From positions 1 through 64,000 of the forward strand of contig CALMJT010000104.1 in the NCBI GenBank assembly GCA_937864365.1: a DNA stretch of 64,000 nt, written 5' to 3'. This document shows, piece after piece, positions 37,623 to 48,031 of the stretch. Source of the DNA: an uncultured Alteromonadales bacterium (GTDB lineage: Bacteria > Pseudomonadota > Gammaproteobacteria > Pseudomonadales > Cellvibrionaceae). The number at the start of each line of letters is the position of its first letter. The stretch's first letter is position 1. The translations under genes were made by a program, and so were the position numbers. The notes under the pieces were generated by a model. The model saw only the letters and a program-made list of their open reading frames with translations. It was not told the origin of the DNA and did no database searches.

Positions 37623-38924
37623 ATGTCCGATCACGGTAACGATAAAGACAACCAAAACGGCAAGCTTTTATACTGTTCATTCTGCGGTAAAAGTCAGCAT
37701 GAAGTACGTAAGCTTATCGCAGGCCCATCAGTCTTTATCTGCGATGAATGCGTCGATTTATGTAACGACATCATTCGTGAAGAGATTCAAGACAACAATT
37801 CTGAAGGTAACCAGGACAAGCTTCCAACTCCTGAAGAAATTGCTAAAACCCTAGATCAGTATGTCATCGGACAACGTCGTGCGAAACGTGTGTTGTCGGT
37901 AGCGGTATACAATCATTACAAGCGTCTTCGAATTGGCAATGATAGCAAAAAGTCAAAAGACGATGTCGAATTAGGCAAGAGTAATATCTTACTTGTCGGT
38001 CCGACAGGTAGTGGTAAAACTCTGCTGGCTGAGACTTTGGCTAGGCTTTTGAATGTTCCGTTTACCATTGCAGATGCTACGACTTTAACTGAAGCCGGTT
38101 ATGTTGGTGAAGACGTCGAGAATATTATTCAAAAGCTTTTGCAGAAGTGTGATTACGATGTAGATCGCGCTCAGCAAGGCATCGTCTATATTGATGAAAT
38201 TGATAAGATATCTCGAAAGTCTGACAATCCATCGATTACACGAGATGTTTCTGGTGAAGGTGTACAGCAGGCGCTCTTAAAACTAATTGAAGGCACTGTG
38301 GCTTCGGTACCACCTCAAGGTGGTCGTAAACACCCTCAGCAAGAATTTTTGCAAGTTGATACTTCTAACATTCTCTTTATTTGTGGCGGCGCTTTTGCTG
38401 GCTTAGATAAAATCATTCTTGATCGCTCTGAAAAGGGTGGTATTGGTTTTGGTGCAGAAGTTAAGAGTAACAATGACAAGAAAAACTTCGGTGAAGCCCT
38501 TAAGGAGCTAGAAGCCGAAGATTTAGTCAAGTATGGATTAATTCCTGAATTTGTTGGTCGACTACCGGTAATTGCTACTTTAGAAGAATTGAGCAAAGAA
38601 GCATTGGTTCAAATTCTTACAGAACCTAAAAATGCACTTACTAAACAGTACGCCAAGCTATTCAGTATGGAAGGTGTCGAGATCGATTTTCGTCCAGAAG
38701 CTTTAGACGCAGTTGCGCAAAAAGCAATGGATAGAAAAACCGGTGCTCGTGGTCTTCGTTCCATTATGGAAAATGTTCTACTAGACACAATGTATGAAAT
38801 TCCATCGTCAGAAAATGTTGTTAAGGTAGTTGTTGATGAAAGTGTAATCAAAGGTGAGTCCGAGCCACTTTTGGTATACGCAAGCAACACTTCTAAAGCA
38901 AGTAAAGCGAGTTCTGAAGATTGA
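37623..38924 (+). CDS. clpX: ClpX unfoldase
   Basis: AAA+ ATPase that unfolds substrates for ClpP, 433 residues from the ATG at 37623. That start has GGAG 8 bp upstream; the frame extends to a TTG at 37599. N-terminal zinc-binding domain [10 protein letters not shown] with a second pair [10 protein letters not shown]. Walker A is [12 protein letters not shown], Walker [11 protein letters not shown], pore loop GYVGEDVEN, and a ClpP-docking IGF loop reads GGIGFGAEV. Closed by its own terminator. Confidence 0.97.
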   Translation: MSDHGNDKDNQNGKLLYCSFCGKSQHEVRKLIAGPSVFICDECVDLCNDIIREEIQDNNSEGNQDKLPTPEEIAKTLDQYVIGQRRAKRVLSVAVYNHYKRLRIGNDSKKSKDDVELGKSNILLVGPTGSGKTLLAETLARLLNVPFTIADATTLTEAGYVGEDVENIIQKLLQKCDYDVDRAQQGIVYIDEIDKISRKSDNPSITRDVSGEGVQQALLKLIEGTVASVPPQGGRKHPQQEFLQVDTSNILFICGGAFAGLDKIILDRSEKGGIGFGAEVKSNNDKKNFGEALKELEAEDLVKYGLIPEFVGRLPVIATLEELSKEALVQILTEPKNALTKQYAKLFSMEGVEIDFRPEALDAVAQKAMDRKTGARGLRSIMENVLLDTMYEIPSSENVVKVVVDESVIKGESEPLLVYASNTSKASKASSED

Positions 38925-38929
38925 CCCGT

Positions 38930-38960
38930 AAACAGGCGATGTTAAAACATCGCCTGTTTT
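38930..38960 (+). terminator. Terminator after clpX
   Basis: AAACAGGCGATGTT pairs with AACATCGCCTGTTT, a 14-bp stem with a two-base loop, followed by T. It is symmetrical and could work in both directions. Confidence 0.9.
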
Positions 38961-39201
38961 GCATTTGATGCTCCACTCTTTCCGATTACATGCCTCACGC
39001 TGACCTTGTCAGACGCAATTTCTGTTTCCTGTTTAGCCATGGTTGCTTTGGTCGGATACCCAAATGCGGGGATTTTCGGTAGTGTGTTTGTGGTTAACGG
39101 ATATTAAATTCGTATTTACGGCTGTGTTACGGTTGCAATTAGTAAAAGACTCCCAACATTTACTAGATTGAAATGAAATTACACTTATTTTTATCGAGGC
39201 A

Positions 39202-41631
39202 ATGATTAATATGTCTTCAGAAGGTTTCGAAAGTACAAACGCCGGACTACCTTTATTGCCACTTCGAGACGTGGTTATCTACCCGCACATGGTAATCCCT
39301 TTGTTTGTCGGTAGAGAGAAATCTATAGAAGCTCTAGAGCAAGCGATGGCAACTGACAAGCAGGTATTGTTGCTGGCTCAAAAAAATGCATCTGATGACG
39401 ATCCAAGTCCAGATCGGTTGTATGAAATTGGTACTGTTTCTTCGGTATTACAGTTGCTAAAGCTTCCCGATGGCACAGTTAAAGTGCTAGTTGAGGGCGG
39501 TGAGCGTGCGCGCGTTACCTCAATTGATAGCGAGGGGAATTTTTACAAAGCGCACATCGAGTTGCTTGAACCCGAAGAGATACCCGCCCGTGAAGGCGAG
39601 GTTTTGGTAAAGACGGCACTCAGTCAGTTTGAGCAATATGTGAATCTCAGTAAGAAAGTACCGTCTGAGGTGATGACCTCTTTGTCGGGCATCGATGAGC
39701 CAGGTCGCTTGGCAGATACCATAGTTGCTCACATGTCTCTTGAGCTTCCGCAAAAACAAGAAATTCTTGAGATGGTCAATGTTCGAGAGCGCCTTGAGCA
39801 CATTCTAGGACTTATTGAGGCTGAAATTGATCTTTTCCAAGTCGAAAAACGCATTCGTGGTCGCGTTAAAAAGCAAATGGAAAAGAGTCAACGTGAGTAT
39901 TACCTAAACGAGCAAATGAAGGCCATTCAGCGTGAGTTGGGTGATCTTGGTGACGAGCCAAATGAGCTTGAAGATCTTGAGCAAAAGATTGCCGATGCCG
40001 GGATGCCGGAGGAAGCTGAGAAAAAATCTCGTGCTGAATTGAACAAGTTGAAGATGATGTCTCCTATGTCTGCCGAAGCTTCGGTGGTGCGTTCTTATAT
40101 CGACTGGATGTTGAATGTACCTTGGACTAAAAAGAGCAAAGTTCGTAATGATTTGGCGCGTGCCGAAGAAATTTTAGAGCAAGATCATTATGGTCTTGAA
40201 GAAGTTAAAACTCGTATTTTGGAATATCTGGCCGTTCAGAAACGTGTTCGCAAGATTAAGGGGCCAGTTTTGTGTTTGGTCGGGCCTCCCGGTGTTGGTA
40301 AAACTTCACTGGGTGAATCTATTGCGCGTGCAACAAACCGTAAGTTTGTTCGTATGGCTTTGGGCGGTGTTCGAGACGAGGCTGAAATTCGAGGACATAG
40401 ACGTACCTATATCGGTTCGTTGCCGGGTAAATTAATCCAAAAAATGTCTAAAGCAGGTGTTAAAAATCCATTATTCCTCTTAGATGAGATCGACAAAATG
40501 GGTATGGATCATCGTGGTGATCCTGCATCTGCTTTGCTTGAAGTATTAGATCCCGAACAAAACTTCAGTTTTAACGATCATTATCTGGAAGTTGATTATG
40601 ACTTATCAGATGTAATGTTCGTTTGTACGTCGAACTCTATGAACATTCCTGGTCCACTGTTGGACCGTATGGAAGTCATAAGAATTCCGGGCTACACCGA
40701 AGACGAAAAAGTTAATATCTCTACAAAGTATCTAATTCCAAAACAAGTGCAACGTAACGGCTTGACCGAAGGTGAAATCACCATCAAGGAAAATGCGTTA
40801 AGAGATATTATCCGCTATTACACTCGCGAAGCTGGTGTGCGTGGTTTAGACCGTGAAATCGCCAAAATCTGCCGTAAAGTTGTAACTCAGCACGTTAAAG
40901 ACAAAACCAAAGTTCAGGCCGAGGTTGATAGCGATGTGCTTGAAAACTACTTGGGTGTGAAGCGCTTCGACTACGGCGTGGCCGAGCAAGAGAATCAAGT
41001 TGGCCAGGTTACAGGTTTGGCTTGGACGCAAGTTGGTGGAGAGCTTTTGACTATTGAATCAGCTTCTTTAAGAGGAAAAGGGCGCCTGGTTAAGACCGGT
41101 TCTCTTGGCGACGTCATGCAGGAGTCGATTCAAGCTGCAATGACGGTTGTTAGATCTCGATCTCAAGTGTTAGGTATAGATCCAAACTATTCAGAAAATA
41201 CTGATTTACATATTCACGTTCCTGAAGGTGCCACACCTAAAGATGGCCCAAGTGCGGGTATCGCAATGTGTACTGCACTTGTGAGTGTTCTCACCAACAT
41301 TCCCGTTCGTGCTGATGTAGCTATGACAGGAGAGATCACTCTTAGAGGCGAGGTATTACGGATCGGTGGATTAAAAGAGAAGCTCTTGGCGGCGCATCGT
41401 GGTGGTATCAAAACAGTGTTGATTCCTGCCGATAATGAACGCGACCTTAAAGAAATTCCCGATAACATTAAGGCTGATTTAGTTATTAAACCTGTTAAAT
41501 GGATTGATCAAGTACTTGAGGTTGCACTAACTCATTTACCGGAACCGTTCTCAGATGAGGAATACAGGGCTTTAGAGGAAAAAGAGCGAGCTAAAAAAGA
41601 CGCTCCTATTGAAACTGCAAGCAGACATTAA
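39202..41631 (+). CDS. lon: ATP-dependent protease Lon
   Basis: Cytoplasmic AAA+ protease for damaged and regulatory proteins, 809 residues. N-terminal substrate domain begins LPLLPLRDVVIYPHMVIPLF. Walker A GPPGVGKTSLGES, Walker B LFLLDEIDKM. The Lon-type Ser-Lys dyad is S684 in TPKDGPSAGIAM and Lys in GGLKEKLLAAHRGG. A GAGG lies only 3 bp from the first ATG (39202) and 12 bp from a second (39211), so the start may be either. hupB follows after a 530-bp gap. Confidence 0.97.
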   Translation: MINMSSEGFESTNAGLPLLPLRDVVIYPHMVIPLFVGREKSIEALEQAMATDKQVLLLAQKNASDDDPSPDRLYEIGTVSSVLQLLKLPDGTVKVLVEGGERARVTSIDSEGNFYKAHIELLEPEEIPAREGEVLVKTALSQFEQYVNLSKKVPSEVMTSLSGIDEPGRLADTIVAHMSLELPQKQEILEMVNVRERLEHILGLIEAEIDLFQVEKRIRGRVKKQMEKSQREYYLNEQMKAIQRELGDLGDEPNELEDLEQKIADAGMPEEAEKKSRAELNKLKMMSPMSAEASVVRSYIDWMLNVPWTKKSKVRNDLARAEEILEQDHYGLEEVKTRILEYLAVQKRVRKIKGPVLCLVGPPGVGKTSLGESIARATNRKFVRMALGGVRDEAEIRGHRRTYIGSLPGKLIQKMSKAGVKNPLFLLDEIDKMGMDHRGDPASALLEVLDPEQNFSFNDHYLEVDYDLSDVMFVCTSNSMNIPGPLLDRMEVIRIPGYTEDEKVNISTKYLIPKQVQRNGLTEGEITIKENALRDIIRYYTREAGVRGLDREIAKICRKVVTQHVKDKTKVQAEVDSDVLENYLGVKRFDYGVAEQENQVGQVTGLAWTQVGGELLTIESASLRGKGRLVKTGSLGDVMQESIQAAMTVVRSRSQVLGIDPNYSENTDLHIHVPEGATPKDGPSAGIAMCTALVSVLTNIPVRADVAMTGEITLRGEVLRIGGLKEKLLAAHRGGIKTVLIPADNERDLKEIPDNIKADLVIKPVKWIDQVLEVALTHLPEPFSDEEYRALEEKERAKKDAPIETASRH

Positions 41632-41639
41632 TTAATTTG

Positions 41640-41667
41640 AGTGGCCGATCACTATTTTCGGTCACTT
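41640..41667 (+). terminator. Hairpin after lon
   Basis: AGTGGCCGA pairs with TCGGTCACT (one G-U pair), 9 bp past the lon stop. No T run follows, so termination is uncertain. The remaining 41668-42034 is strongly AT-rich and shows no gene. Confidence 0.5.
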
Positions 41668-42034
41668 ATATTATTAATGAAGTGATTCCATTAGATTTTT
41701 TGTGAAAGTTAGAAAAGTATTTTTCAATTATATTTTAGGGTTTATTCAAGTTAAAAATAAACGCTAAGTAATTAACTTTCAATTTTATTATGCTGAATTT
41801 CTAATGATCTCTCTTCTCTAATAGTTTGTAGACAATATAATAAACAACACTGAAATTTTATTTACGGTTAAAAACGTGAATATTTTTTTAAGTATTTATT
41901 TGATTTCTTTGCGCGGTGCACTTGAATATAAATTCGATTTTATAAACAAGGTCACTTTGTGTGTAGAAATTTTAAACTAATGATGAGTTTATTTTTTGTT
42001 TTACGGATTTTTACTGTTTTAATGTGAGTGTTCC

Positions 42035-42063
42035 TTGACCCTTTACAGCACTGTTGGTATAAA
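42035..42063 (+). promoter_or_regulatory. Strong hupB promoter
   Basis: -35 TTGACC (42035-42040), exact 17-bp spacer, -10 TATAAA (42058-42063). About 100 bp of leader follow, containing a GC-rich patch (AGAGCCACGGGTTCCGGGGC) that can form a small stem before the hupB GTG. Confidence 0.75.
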
Positions 42064-42164
42064 ACGCTCTCTCAGAGCCACGGGTTCCGGGGCTTAAAAC
42101 TAAATTACATTAAAGTAAAAATTATTAAACTCAATCTCTAATCAATATATAAGAGGGGTAAAGT

Positions 42165-42440
42165 GTGAATAAATCAGAGCTAATCGAAGCCATTGCGGAA
42201 TCAGCAGATATACCTAAAGCAGCTGCTGGTCGCGCGTTAGACGCGATGGTTGACGCCGTTACAACTGCTCTGAAAGACGGCGATCAAGTTGTGCTCGTTG
42301 GATTTGGTACTTTCTCTGTGAAAGATCGCGCTGCCCGTACCGGCCGTAATCCACAAACTGGCGCTCCAATCGAAATTGCAGCAGCAAAAATTCCAAGCTT
42401 TAAACCGGGTAAAGCATTGAAAGATGCGGTAAACCCATAG
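42165..42440 (+). CDS. hupB: DNA-binding protein HU-beta
   Basis: Histone-like nucleoid protein, 91 residues, GTG start with AAGAGGGG 8 bp upstream. N-terminal helices [20 protein letters not shown]. The DNA-binding arm is [19 protein letters not shown], with the conserved Asn-Pro that intercalates at bends, and the C-terminus [15 protein letters not shown]. Position behind lon is as in E. coli. It has its own promoter and a terminator. Confidence 0.97.
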   Translation: MNKSELIEAIAESADIPKAAAGRALDAMVDAVTTALKDGDQVVLVGFGTFSVKDRAARTGRNPQTGAPIEIAAAKIPSFKPGKALKDAVNP

Positions 42441-42470
42441 TTAATTAAGCGGTATTTAAAACACCCGTTT

Positions 42471-42515
42471 TTAAAGGTTGTCTTCTCCTAGTTTAATTAG
42501 GGAGAAGGACCTTTT
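42471..42515 (+). terminator. Terminator after hupB
   Basis: A long stem pairs AAAGGT and TCTTCTCC (42471 on) with GGGAGAAGGACCTTT, ending in TTTT. The rest of the gap to ppiD (42516-42984) is AT-rich; I see no gene or clear promoter box in it. Confidence 0.75.
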
Positions 42516-42984
42516 AAATTATACGTAAAGTATAAAAATTTTTTCTCGCGAATATTTCATTTCATAATTGAGCATTTTGCTCCACCTATACCCCCTTCAA
42601 AATTAGAATCATTTTTCTTTCACGCGCTTTTTATTTTTAAATGTTCGCGTTTTATTTCTTCAGTGATGTTTAGATTTAAAAAAATAAACACTCATTCTTT
42701 AGTTCAATTTTTAAAATCTCCGAAGAGTAAATTTTGAACAGATTGTTAAGCTCAGGGATCGCATTGCGTTAAAAACTACGTTGAGATCACTAAATACCTA
42801 GAAACTTTGCTGAAGTTATTAAAGAATATTTTGATTTACATGTGGTTTTTGTAACAATACACGTTTGGTAATCAACACTAGATTTCCGGTTCCTATATAG
42901 GTCGGTTTTCTAAAACTGAAGTCATAACGGCTAAAAAAATTCTTATTAGAATTGCCGTTTCGAAACAATTATCTGGTAACTAAC

Positions 42985-44877
42985 ATGCTGCAATCATTTC
43001 GCGATAACCTGAAAGGTGGTGTCGCAATTATTCTAGTTGGACTCATTTGTATTCCATTCGCGATATTTGGAATTGATTCTTTGTTTTCGCAATCGTCGGT
43101 GGTGCCAGAAGTCGCTGAGGTTAACGGTAAGAGCATCACTCAGTATGAATTGGATCAGGCGCTTCAACTTCAGAAGAGACAACTCGTTCAGCAGTTTGGT
43201 GAAAACCTACCACCAGACTTTTTGAGTGACGATAGATTGCGTCAACCTGTCTTAGAAAGTTTAGTTCAGCGAAAAGCTTTGTTGCAGGCTGCAGAAAAAA
43301 GCGGTTTAACGGCTTCTGAGAAGCAGCTCAATGAAATTATTCTTTCCTCTCCCGAATATCAAGTTAACGGTAAGTTTGACACGCTTCGTTTTCAGCAAGT
43401 CTTACGAGGTGCCGGTTACACAGTTGCAACTTATAAAGGATTGCTAACCGATGAGGTTGTGTTGAATCAATACGCAACCACAGTTGGTCAATCTAATTTC
43501 GCGCTAGATTCGGAGGTTAAAGCCTTAACTAAGTTAGGTTTGCAAACCCGAGATTTTGATTTTGTTACCTTAGACATAAATACGGTGTTGCCAACCATTG
43601 AAGTATCAGATGCTGAGATCGATGAATACTACCAATCACATCAAGATCGTTACTTGGAACCTGAGTCGGTAGTTATCGAAGCGGTTGAGATTAATACAGA
43701 CGATTTCCTTGCTAATATTGAAGTCAGTGAAGAAGCTCTCAAACAAGAATACGATGCAGAAGTTAAAAATTACCAAGCTACTACCGAACGTCGCGCGTCG
43801 CATATCTTGTTAGACGATAGCGCCGACGATTACCAAGAAACCTTAGCGTCAATTCAATCGCGTATAGCCAGTGGCGAAGACTTTGCGACTTTGGCCAAAG
43901 AGTTCTCACAAGATTTTGGCTCAAAGGATTCCGGTGGTGACGTTGGTTACACATCTGGCTCTACCTTTGTAGAGCCATTCGAAACTGCTTTGGCGAATTT
44001 GTCTGTGGGCGGAATTTCTGAACCCGTAGAATCACAGTTTGGTGTTCACATTATCAAACTCACCGATGTTCAAGAAAAAGCGGCTCCTACCTTTGATGAG
44101 CTGAGATTTGAATTAGCTCAACGTATTAAAACCTCTGAAGCGGAAACGGTTTTTGTTCAAAAATCCGAGCTGTTGGCAGACATTGCTTACAATGTTAATG
44201 ATCTTAAACCTGTAGCGGATGAGTTGGGTGTTGAGTTGTGGACTTCGGCACGTTTTAATCGTCAAACTCCAGCGGGATTGGCAGCAAATCCAGAAGTTTT
44301 AGATCAAGCGTTCGATGAAGACTTAATTGCCAGTGGCCGCACCAGCGACATTATCAGTTTGGGCGATAATCGTTCAGTGGTTATCCGTGTAATCGAACAT
44401 ACGCCAGAGTCTGTTAAGTTATTGGAACAGGTTAAAGAACAAGTAGCCGAATCGGTAAAAGCCGATAAAGCACAGCAGCGTTTATTGGAAGTTGCTGATG
44501 AGCTTTTGGCATCTGCGAAAGGAACAAGTTTTTCAGAAGCCGTAAGCAATCAAACCTTGTTGGAAGGTGTCGAATTGACATTGACTCAAGCTCGGGAAGT
44601 AAGCCGACAACAAACGGAGTTTCCTTCTGATCTAGTCAGTGAAATTTTTAGTTATTCCAAGTCTGACGCTGAAAACACTGCGTTTTCAAAAGTTGAATTG
44701 GCATCTGGCGGTGTTGCTTTAGTTCAATTCCTTGAAGTTAAAGAAGGGGACTTAACCAAGGTTTCCGAGCAAGAACTGAACGCTGTCAATGCACAGTTAG
44801 CCCAAGCCTATGGCAATGCCGACATTAGCAATGTTAGAAAAGTGATTGTCGATGAGTCTGACGTTGAATATCGGTGA
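42985..44877 (+). CDS. ppiD: Periplasmic folding chaperone PpiD
   Basis: Inner-membrane-anchored chaperone and parvulin-like protein that helps outer-membrane and secreted proteins leave the translocon, 630 residues from the ATG at 42985 (MLQSFRDNLKG). The frame extends to a TTG at 42952. Single N-terminal helix GVAIILVGLICIPFAIFG. SurA-like N-terminal chaperone region, then a parvulin domain from RRASHILLDDSADDYQE to SQFGVHIIKLTD, with SGGDVGY. Followed by a strong terminator. Downstream of hupB, as in E. coli. Confidence 0.95.
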   Translation: MLQSFRDNLKGGVAIILVGLICIPFAIFGIDSLFSQSSVVPEVAEVNGKSITQYELDQALQLQKRQLVQQFGENLPPDFLSDDRLRQPVLESLVQRKALLQAAEKSGLTASEKQLNEIILSSPEYQVNGKFDTLRFQQVLRGAGYTVATYKGLLTDEVVLNQYATTVGQSNFALDSEVKALTKLGLQTRDFDFVTLDINTVLPTIEVSDAEIDEYYQSHQDRYLEPESVVIEAVEINTDDFLANIEVSEEALKQEYDAEVKNYQATTERRASHILLDDSADDYQETLASIQSRIASGEDFATLAKEFSQDFGSKDSGGDVGYTSGSTFVEPFETALANLSVGGISEPVESQFGVHIIKLTDVQEKAAPTFDELRFELAQRIKTSEAETVFVQKSELLADIAYNVNDLKPVADELGVELWTSARFNRQTPAGLAANPEVLDQAFDEDLIASGRTSDIISLGDNRSVVIRVIEHTPESVKLLEQVKEQVAESVKADKAQQRLLEVADELLASAKGTSFSEAVSNQTLLEGVELTLTQAREVSRQQTEFPSDLVSEIFSYSKSDAENTAFSKVELASGGVALVQFLEVKEGDLTKVSEQELNAVNAQLAQAYGNADISNVRKVIVDESDVEYR

Positions 44878-44931
44878 GATATTACCGATAAAGTAAAACA
44901 TCGATAGAGCAAAACATATCGATAAATAACA

Positions 44932-44962
44932 AATAAAAAAGCCGCTTATGCGGCTTTTTTTG
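44932..44962 (+). terminator. Terminator after ppiD
   Basis: AAAAAAGCCGC-TTAT-GCGGCTTTTTT, a textbook stem with A and T flanks. It lies between convergent ppiD and mltD and could serve both. Confidence 0.95.
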
Positions 44963-45044
44963 TATTTAGATGCTAGTCCTAACGCTGGTTGAAGATGGTC
45001 TAACAGTATCGTCAAACCATCTCATCCAAACTCAAGACAGTAGG

Positions 45045-46700
45045 TTAATGTAAATTCGTCACATTCACGAATAAGGTTAACAAATCACCTGGTTGTAAAT
45101 ATTTTTTTGCAGCATAGCCGCTGTTCCAGTTTTTAATTTGCTGAACACTTAGATTAAATTTCTGAGCGATTAGCGCTAGAGAGTCTCCCTTCTTTACCTT
45201 GTAACTTACCTTTCTGACGGTAGCATTGTCGGCCAATGTGGTTTGTGGAATTGAGATGTTGCTTGTCGATGTCGATTTTGACCAAATGGTGAGTTTTTGG
45301 TTAATTTGTAAGGGATCGGTTGGGGCTAAACCATTCCATTTGGCAAGCTCACGAACACCTACACGATATTTTTTAGCAATACTCCAAAAACTGTCGCCCT
45401 GTTGAGTTGTATAAACGATTTTTTGAGTATTCGTGGTTGGCGAGGTATTTTGTTTTCGGCTGATTCGCTGGCTTTGACTTTGTGTGTATTGATTGGCCGG
45501 TGATTTAGCCACAGGAATAATCAATGCGTCGCCAGCTCTGATGGTGTTATTTTTTAAATTGTTGGTTGCTTTTAATGTTGCCACATCGGTGTTGAATTTT
45601 TTGGCGATTGTGATCAAAGAATCACCGCTGGCAATTGTGTAACGTTCCCAGCCAACACGCTGGTCTTGAGGTAATGCGGCAAGATTCTCGTTAAACAATG
45701 CTATTTTTTCGGCAGGTATTAGTAGTGAGTGATGTCCTTTAGGGTCGGTCGCCCAGCGATTGTAGCCAGGGTTAATTCGGTATAACTCGTTAATACTAAT
45801 ATCCGCGAGTTCAGCAGCCTGCGATAAATCGATTTGTGAACCTACTTCTACAATTTCAAAATAAGGTGCATTTATTATTGTTGGTAATTCAAGGCCATAT
45901 TTTTCTGGGTCGGCAACGATTTTAGATAGAGCAATGAGTTGCGGTACGTAGGCCGCTGTTTCGTTCGGAAGCCTCAAAGACCAGTAATCGATGCTTTTGC
46001 CTAACTTTTCGTTGCGCTGTTTCGCGCGTTTTACTGTACCTTCACCAGAATTGTATGCGGCAAGGGAGTGTAGCCAATTGCCATCAAAAAATTTATTAAG
46101 ATATTTTAAGTACTTGATGGCAGCTTCGGTAGATTCAACAATATCGCGTCGCCCGTCGTACCACCAATTTTGCTCTAATCCGTAGCTTTTACCTGTACTT
46201 GGGATAAATTGCCAAATTCCGGCGGCTCGGCCGTGGGAATAGGCGAATGGATCGAACGCGCTTTCAACAATAGGTAAGAGCGCTAACTCCGTTGGAAGTC
46301 CTTCTTCTTCCATTCGCTCTACAATGTAATGCAGGTATAAACTGCCACGTTCGCCAACTCTTTCTATGTAGGTGGGGTGTTTTTGATACCATTCTATATA
46401 GGTTTGAACTCGGGCGTGATCAATCTCTTCAAAACCATATCCGTTACGAATTCTCGACCACAAATCGGTATTGTCACTCAGTCGATAGTTTTGGGCGCCA
46501 AATTCTGAGATAGAGCAATCCCAATCCCCTTCTGCCGGTGGACTCGCAAGCGTATCAGACTCAACGATTGTTCTGGAAATATCAGATGTGGAGGTTGTTT
46601 CAGCAGCGTTGTCTTTGGGTGCTTTTATTTGCTGTGTTTGGCAAGCCGATAGAGTGATACACATACAAACGGCGCAAAAAATAGGGCGTAAATGAAGCAT
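45045..46700 (-). CDS. mltD: Membrane-bound lytic transglycosylase D
   Basis: Lipoprotein that cleaves peptidoglycan glycan strands, 551 residues. Signal peptide with lipobox LSAC (Cys20). SLT domain at about 115-240: catalytic Glu in LLPIVESAFDPFAYS, then AAGIWQFIPSTGKSYGL and SLAAYNSGEGTVKRA. Three C-terminal LysM modules begin near YTIASGDSLITIAKKF, YTTQQGDSFWSIAKKY and YKVKKGDSLALIAQKF. Order mltD-gloB-yafS-rnhA-dnaQ is conserved with E. coli. Confidence 0.95.
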   Translation of the reverse strand: MLHLRPIFCAVCMCITLSACQTQQIKAPKDNAAETTSTSDISRTIVESDTLASPPAEGDWDCSISEFGAQNYRLSDNTDLWSRIRNGYGFEEIDHARVQTYIEWYQKHPTYIERVGERGSLYLHYIVERMEEEGLPTELALLPIVESAFDPFAYSHGRAAGIWQFIPSTGKSYGLEQNWWYDGRRDIVESTEAAIKYLKYLNKFFDGNWLHSLAAYNSGEGTVKRAKQRNEKLGKSIDYWSLRLPNETAAYVPQLIALSKIVADPEKYGLELPTIINAPYFEIVEVGSQIDLSQAAELADISINELYRINPGYNRWATDPKGHHSLLIPAEKIALFNENLAALPQDQRVGWERYTIASGDSLITIAKKFNTDVATLKATNNLKNNTIRAGDALIIPVAKSPANQYTQSQSQRISRKQNTSPTTNTQKIVYTTQQGDSFWSIAKKYRVGVRELAKWNGLAPTDPLQINQKLTIWSKSTSTSNISIPQTTLADNATVRKVSYKVKKGDSLALIAQKFNLSVQQIKNWNSGYAAKKYLQPGDLLTLFVNVTNLH

Positions 46701-46968
46701 ACGTCTTTGGGTAATCCTAACGATATTTTATAAGTTTAATAACTCTGAGATTGAGCACTCTTAATGATAAAAAGCGACTAAAAGTCTATCGCTTTCAATT
46801 TTTTGAATGAGAAATCGCTCAAATAGTGTCATGTTGTTTGAAAGTATAAATGATTCAAATTGAAGATATCTATGTCATTAGAACCATTAAAGATAAAACA
46901 ACCGAATTTTAGTTCCGATAATTTTATCTGGAGTGAACAATATAGAGGTAAAGATCGAATACAGTTTT

Positions 46969-47808
46969 TTAAAATCGATCCTTCCACAATCGTATTTGAG
47001 CGAATGTTTCAACGTCGTTTAAAACAGGTTTTTCGGCAAGCTCTGCCGCTTTTTTCGTTACAGCAGGATCATTCCAGCGTAGAAATGGATTGATCAATAG
47101 TTCTTGTTGAATTGTTGTGGGAACGGTTGGTTTGTTATTGTTTCGTAACTCAATACAGGAATGTTTGAATTCTTGGATATCTTGATTGGCTGGCTCTACA
47201 GCTTCTGCAAATTTTAAATTATTAAGTGTGTATTCGTGTGCGCAAAAGTTTACAGTATTTGCAGGCAGAGCTTTCAGCTTCTTAAGTGAAGAAAGCATTT
47301 GCTCGGCGCTACCTTCAAACAAGCGTCCGCATCCGGCCACAAATAACGTGTCACCACTGAATAAGAACGAATGCTTTGAGTTCTTCGAAAAATACGCTAT
47401 GTGATCGCGGGTATGCCCCGTTACGGAAATAATTTCAAACGTTAAATTGGCAGACAGTTCAAGCGTGTCTCCTTCGGCCACAAACATAGATACTTGGGGC
47501 ACACGGTCGGACTTAACGCCATAAACCGGAGTATCGGGAAAAACCTTGAGTATTTGGTCGATTCCTCCAATATGGTCATGATGGTGGTGGGTGACTAAAA
47601 TTCCAGACAGAGACTTATTGTTGAGGCTTTTAAGCGTTTTGAGTACGGGTTCGGCACTACCAGGATCAACAATCCAACATTGTTGTGTTTCGGTATCTTC
47701 TATATACCAAATGTAGTTGTCATCGAAGGCGCCTATTGGTGATACTTCAATGGCACCCAGTGTTGTTTTATTGATCAAAGCTAAGGTATTTTCTGATAGT
47801 GAATTCAT
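46969..47808 (-). CDS. gloB: Hydroxyacylglutathione hydrolase (glyoxalase II)
   Basis: Hydrolyses S-lactoylglutathione to lactate and glutathione, completing methylglyoxal detoxification, 279 residues. Metallo-beta-lactamase fold with the dinuclear metal motif VTHHHHDHIGG. Further His/Asp ligands are in VTGHTRDHI, FSGDTLFVAGCGR and FCAHEYTLNNL. The N-terminus is about 20 residues longer than in E. coli (the conserved start is at SPIGAFDDNYIW). The gap to mltD (46701-46968) holds no gene. Confidence 0.95.
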   Translation of the reverse strand: MNSLSENTLALINKTTLGAIEVSPIGAFDDNYIWYIEDTETQQCWIVDPGSAEPVLKTLKSLNNKSLSGILVTHHHHDHIGGIDQILKVFPDTPVYGVKSDRVPQVSMFVAEGDTLELSANLTFEIISVTGHTRDHIAYFSKNSKHSFLFSGDTLFVAGCGRLFEGSAEQMLSSLKKLKALPANTVNFCAHEYTLNNLKFAEAVEPANQDIQEFKHSCIELRNNNKPTVPTTIQQELLINPFLRWNDPAVTKKAAELAEKPVLNDVETFAQIRLWKDRF

Positions 47809-48031
47809 AGGGTTGCGTTCTTTAGTGTTTTAATAAAATGGCGCAGGTAGATCTATCGGTACCAATACTGAAAGAGGTCGATCCAAAGTGCAAGTTGGTA
47901 ATTTCGCAAGGAAATTACTTCGCCTCAAGGTCTTTACATATCGTTGTTTTCTCAAGTTAACTTGGGATTGTGGCGAAGGAAAATGTTCGACGCTAAAAAA
48001 ATCATAAATATCGTTGGCGGTAAGCTGGTCC

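Noticed and set aside
46860-47093. 77-residue plus-strand frame
   Set aside because: Mostly antisense to the 3' end of gloB, no ribosome binding site and no recognisable features.
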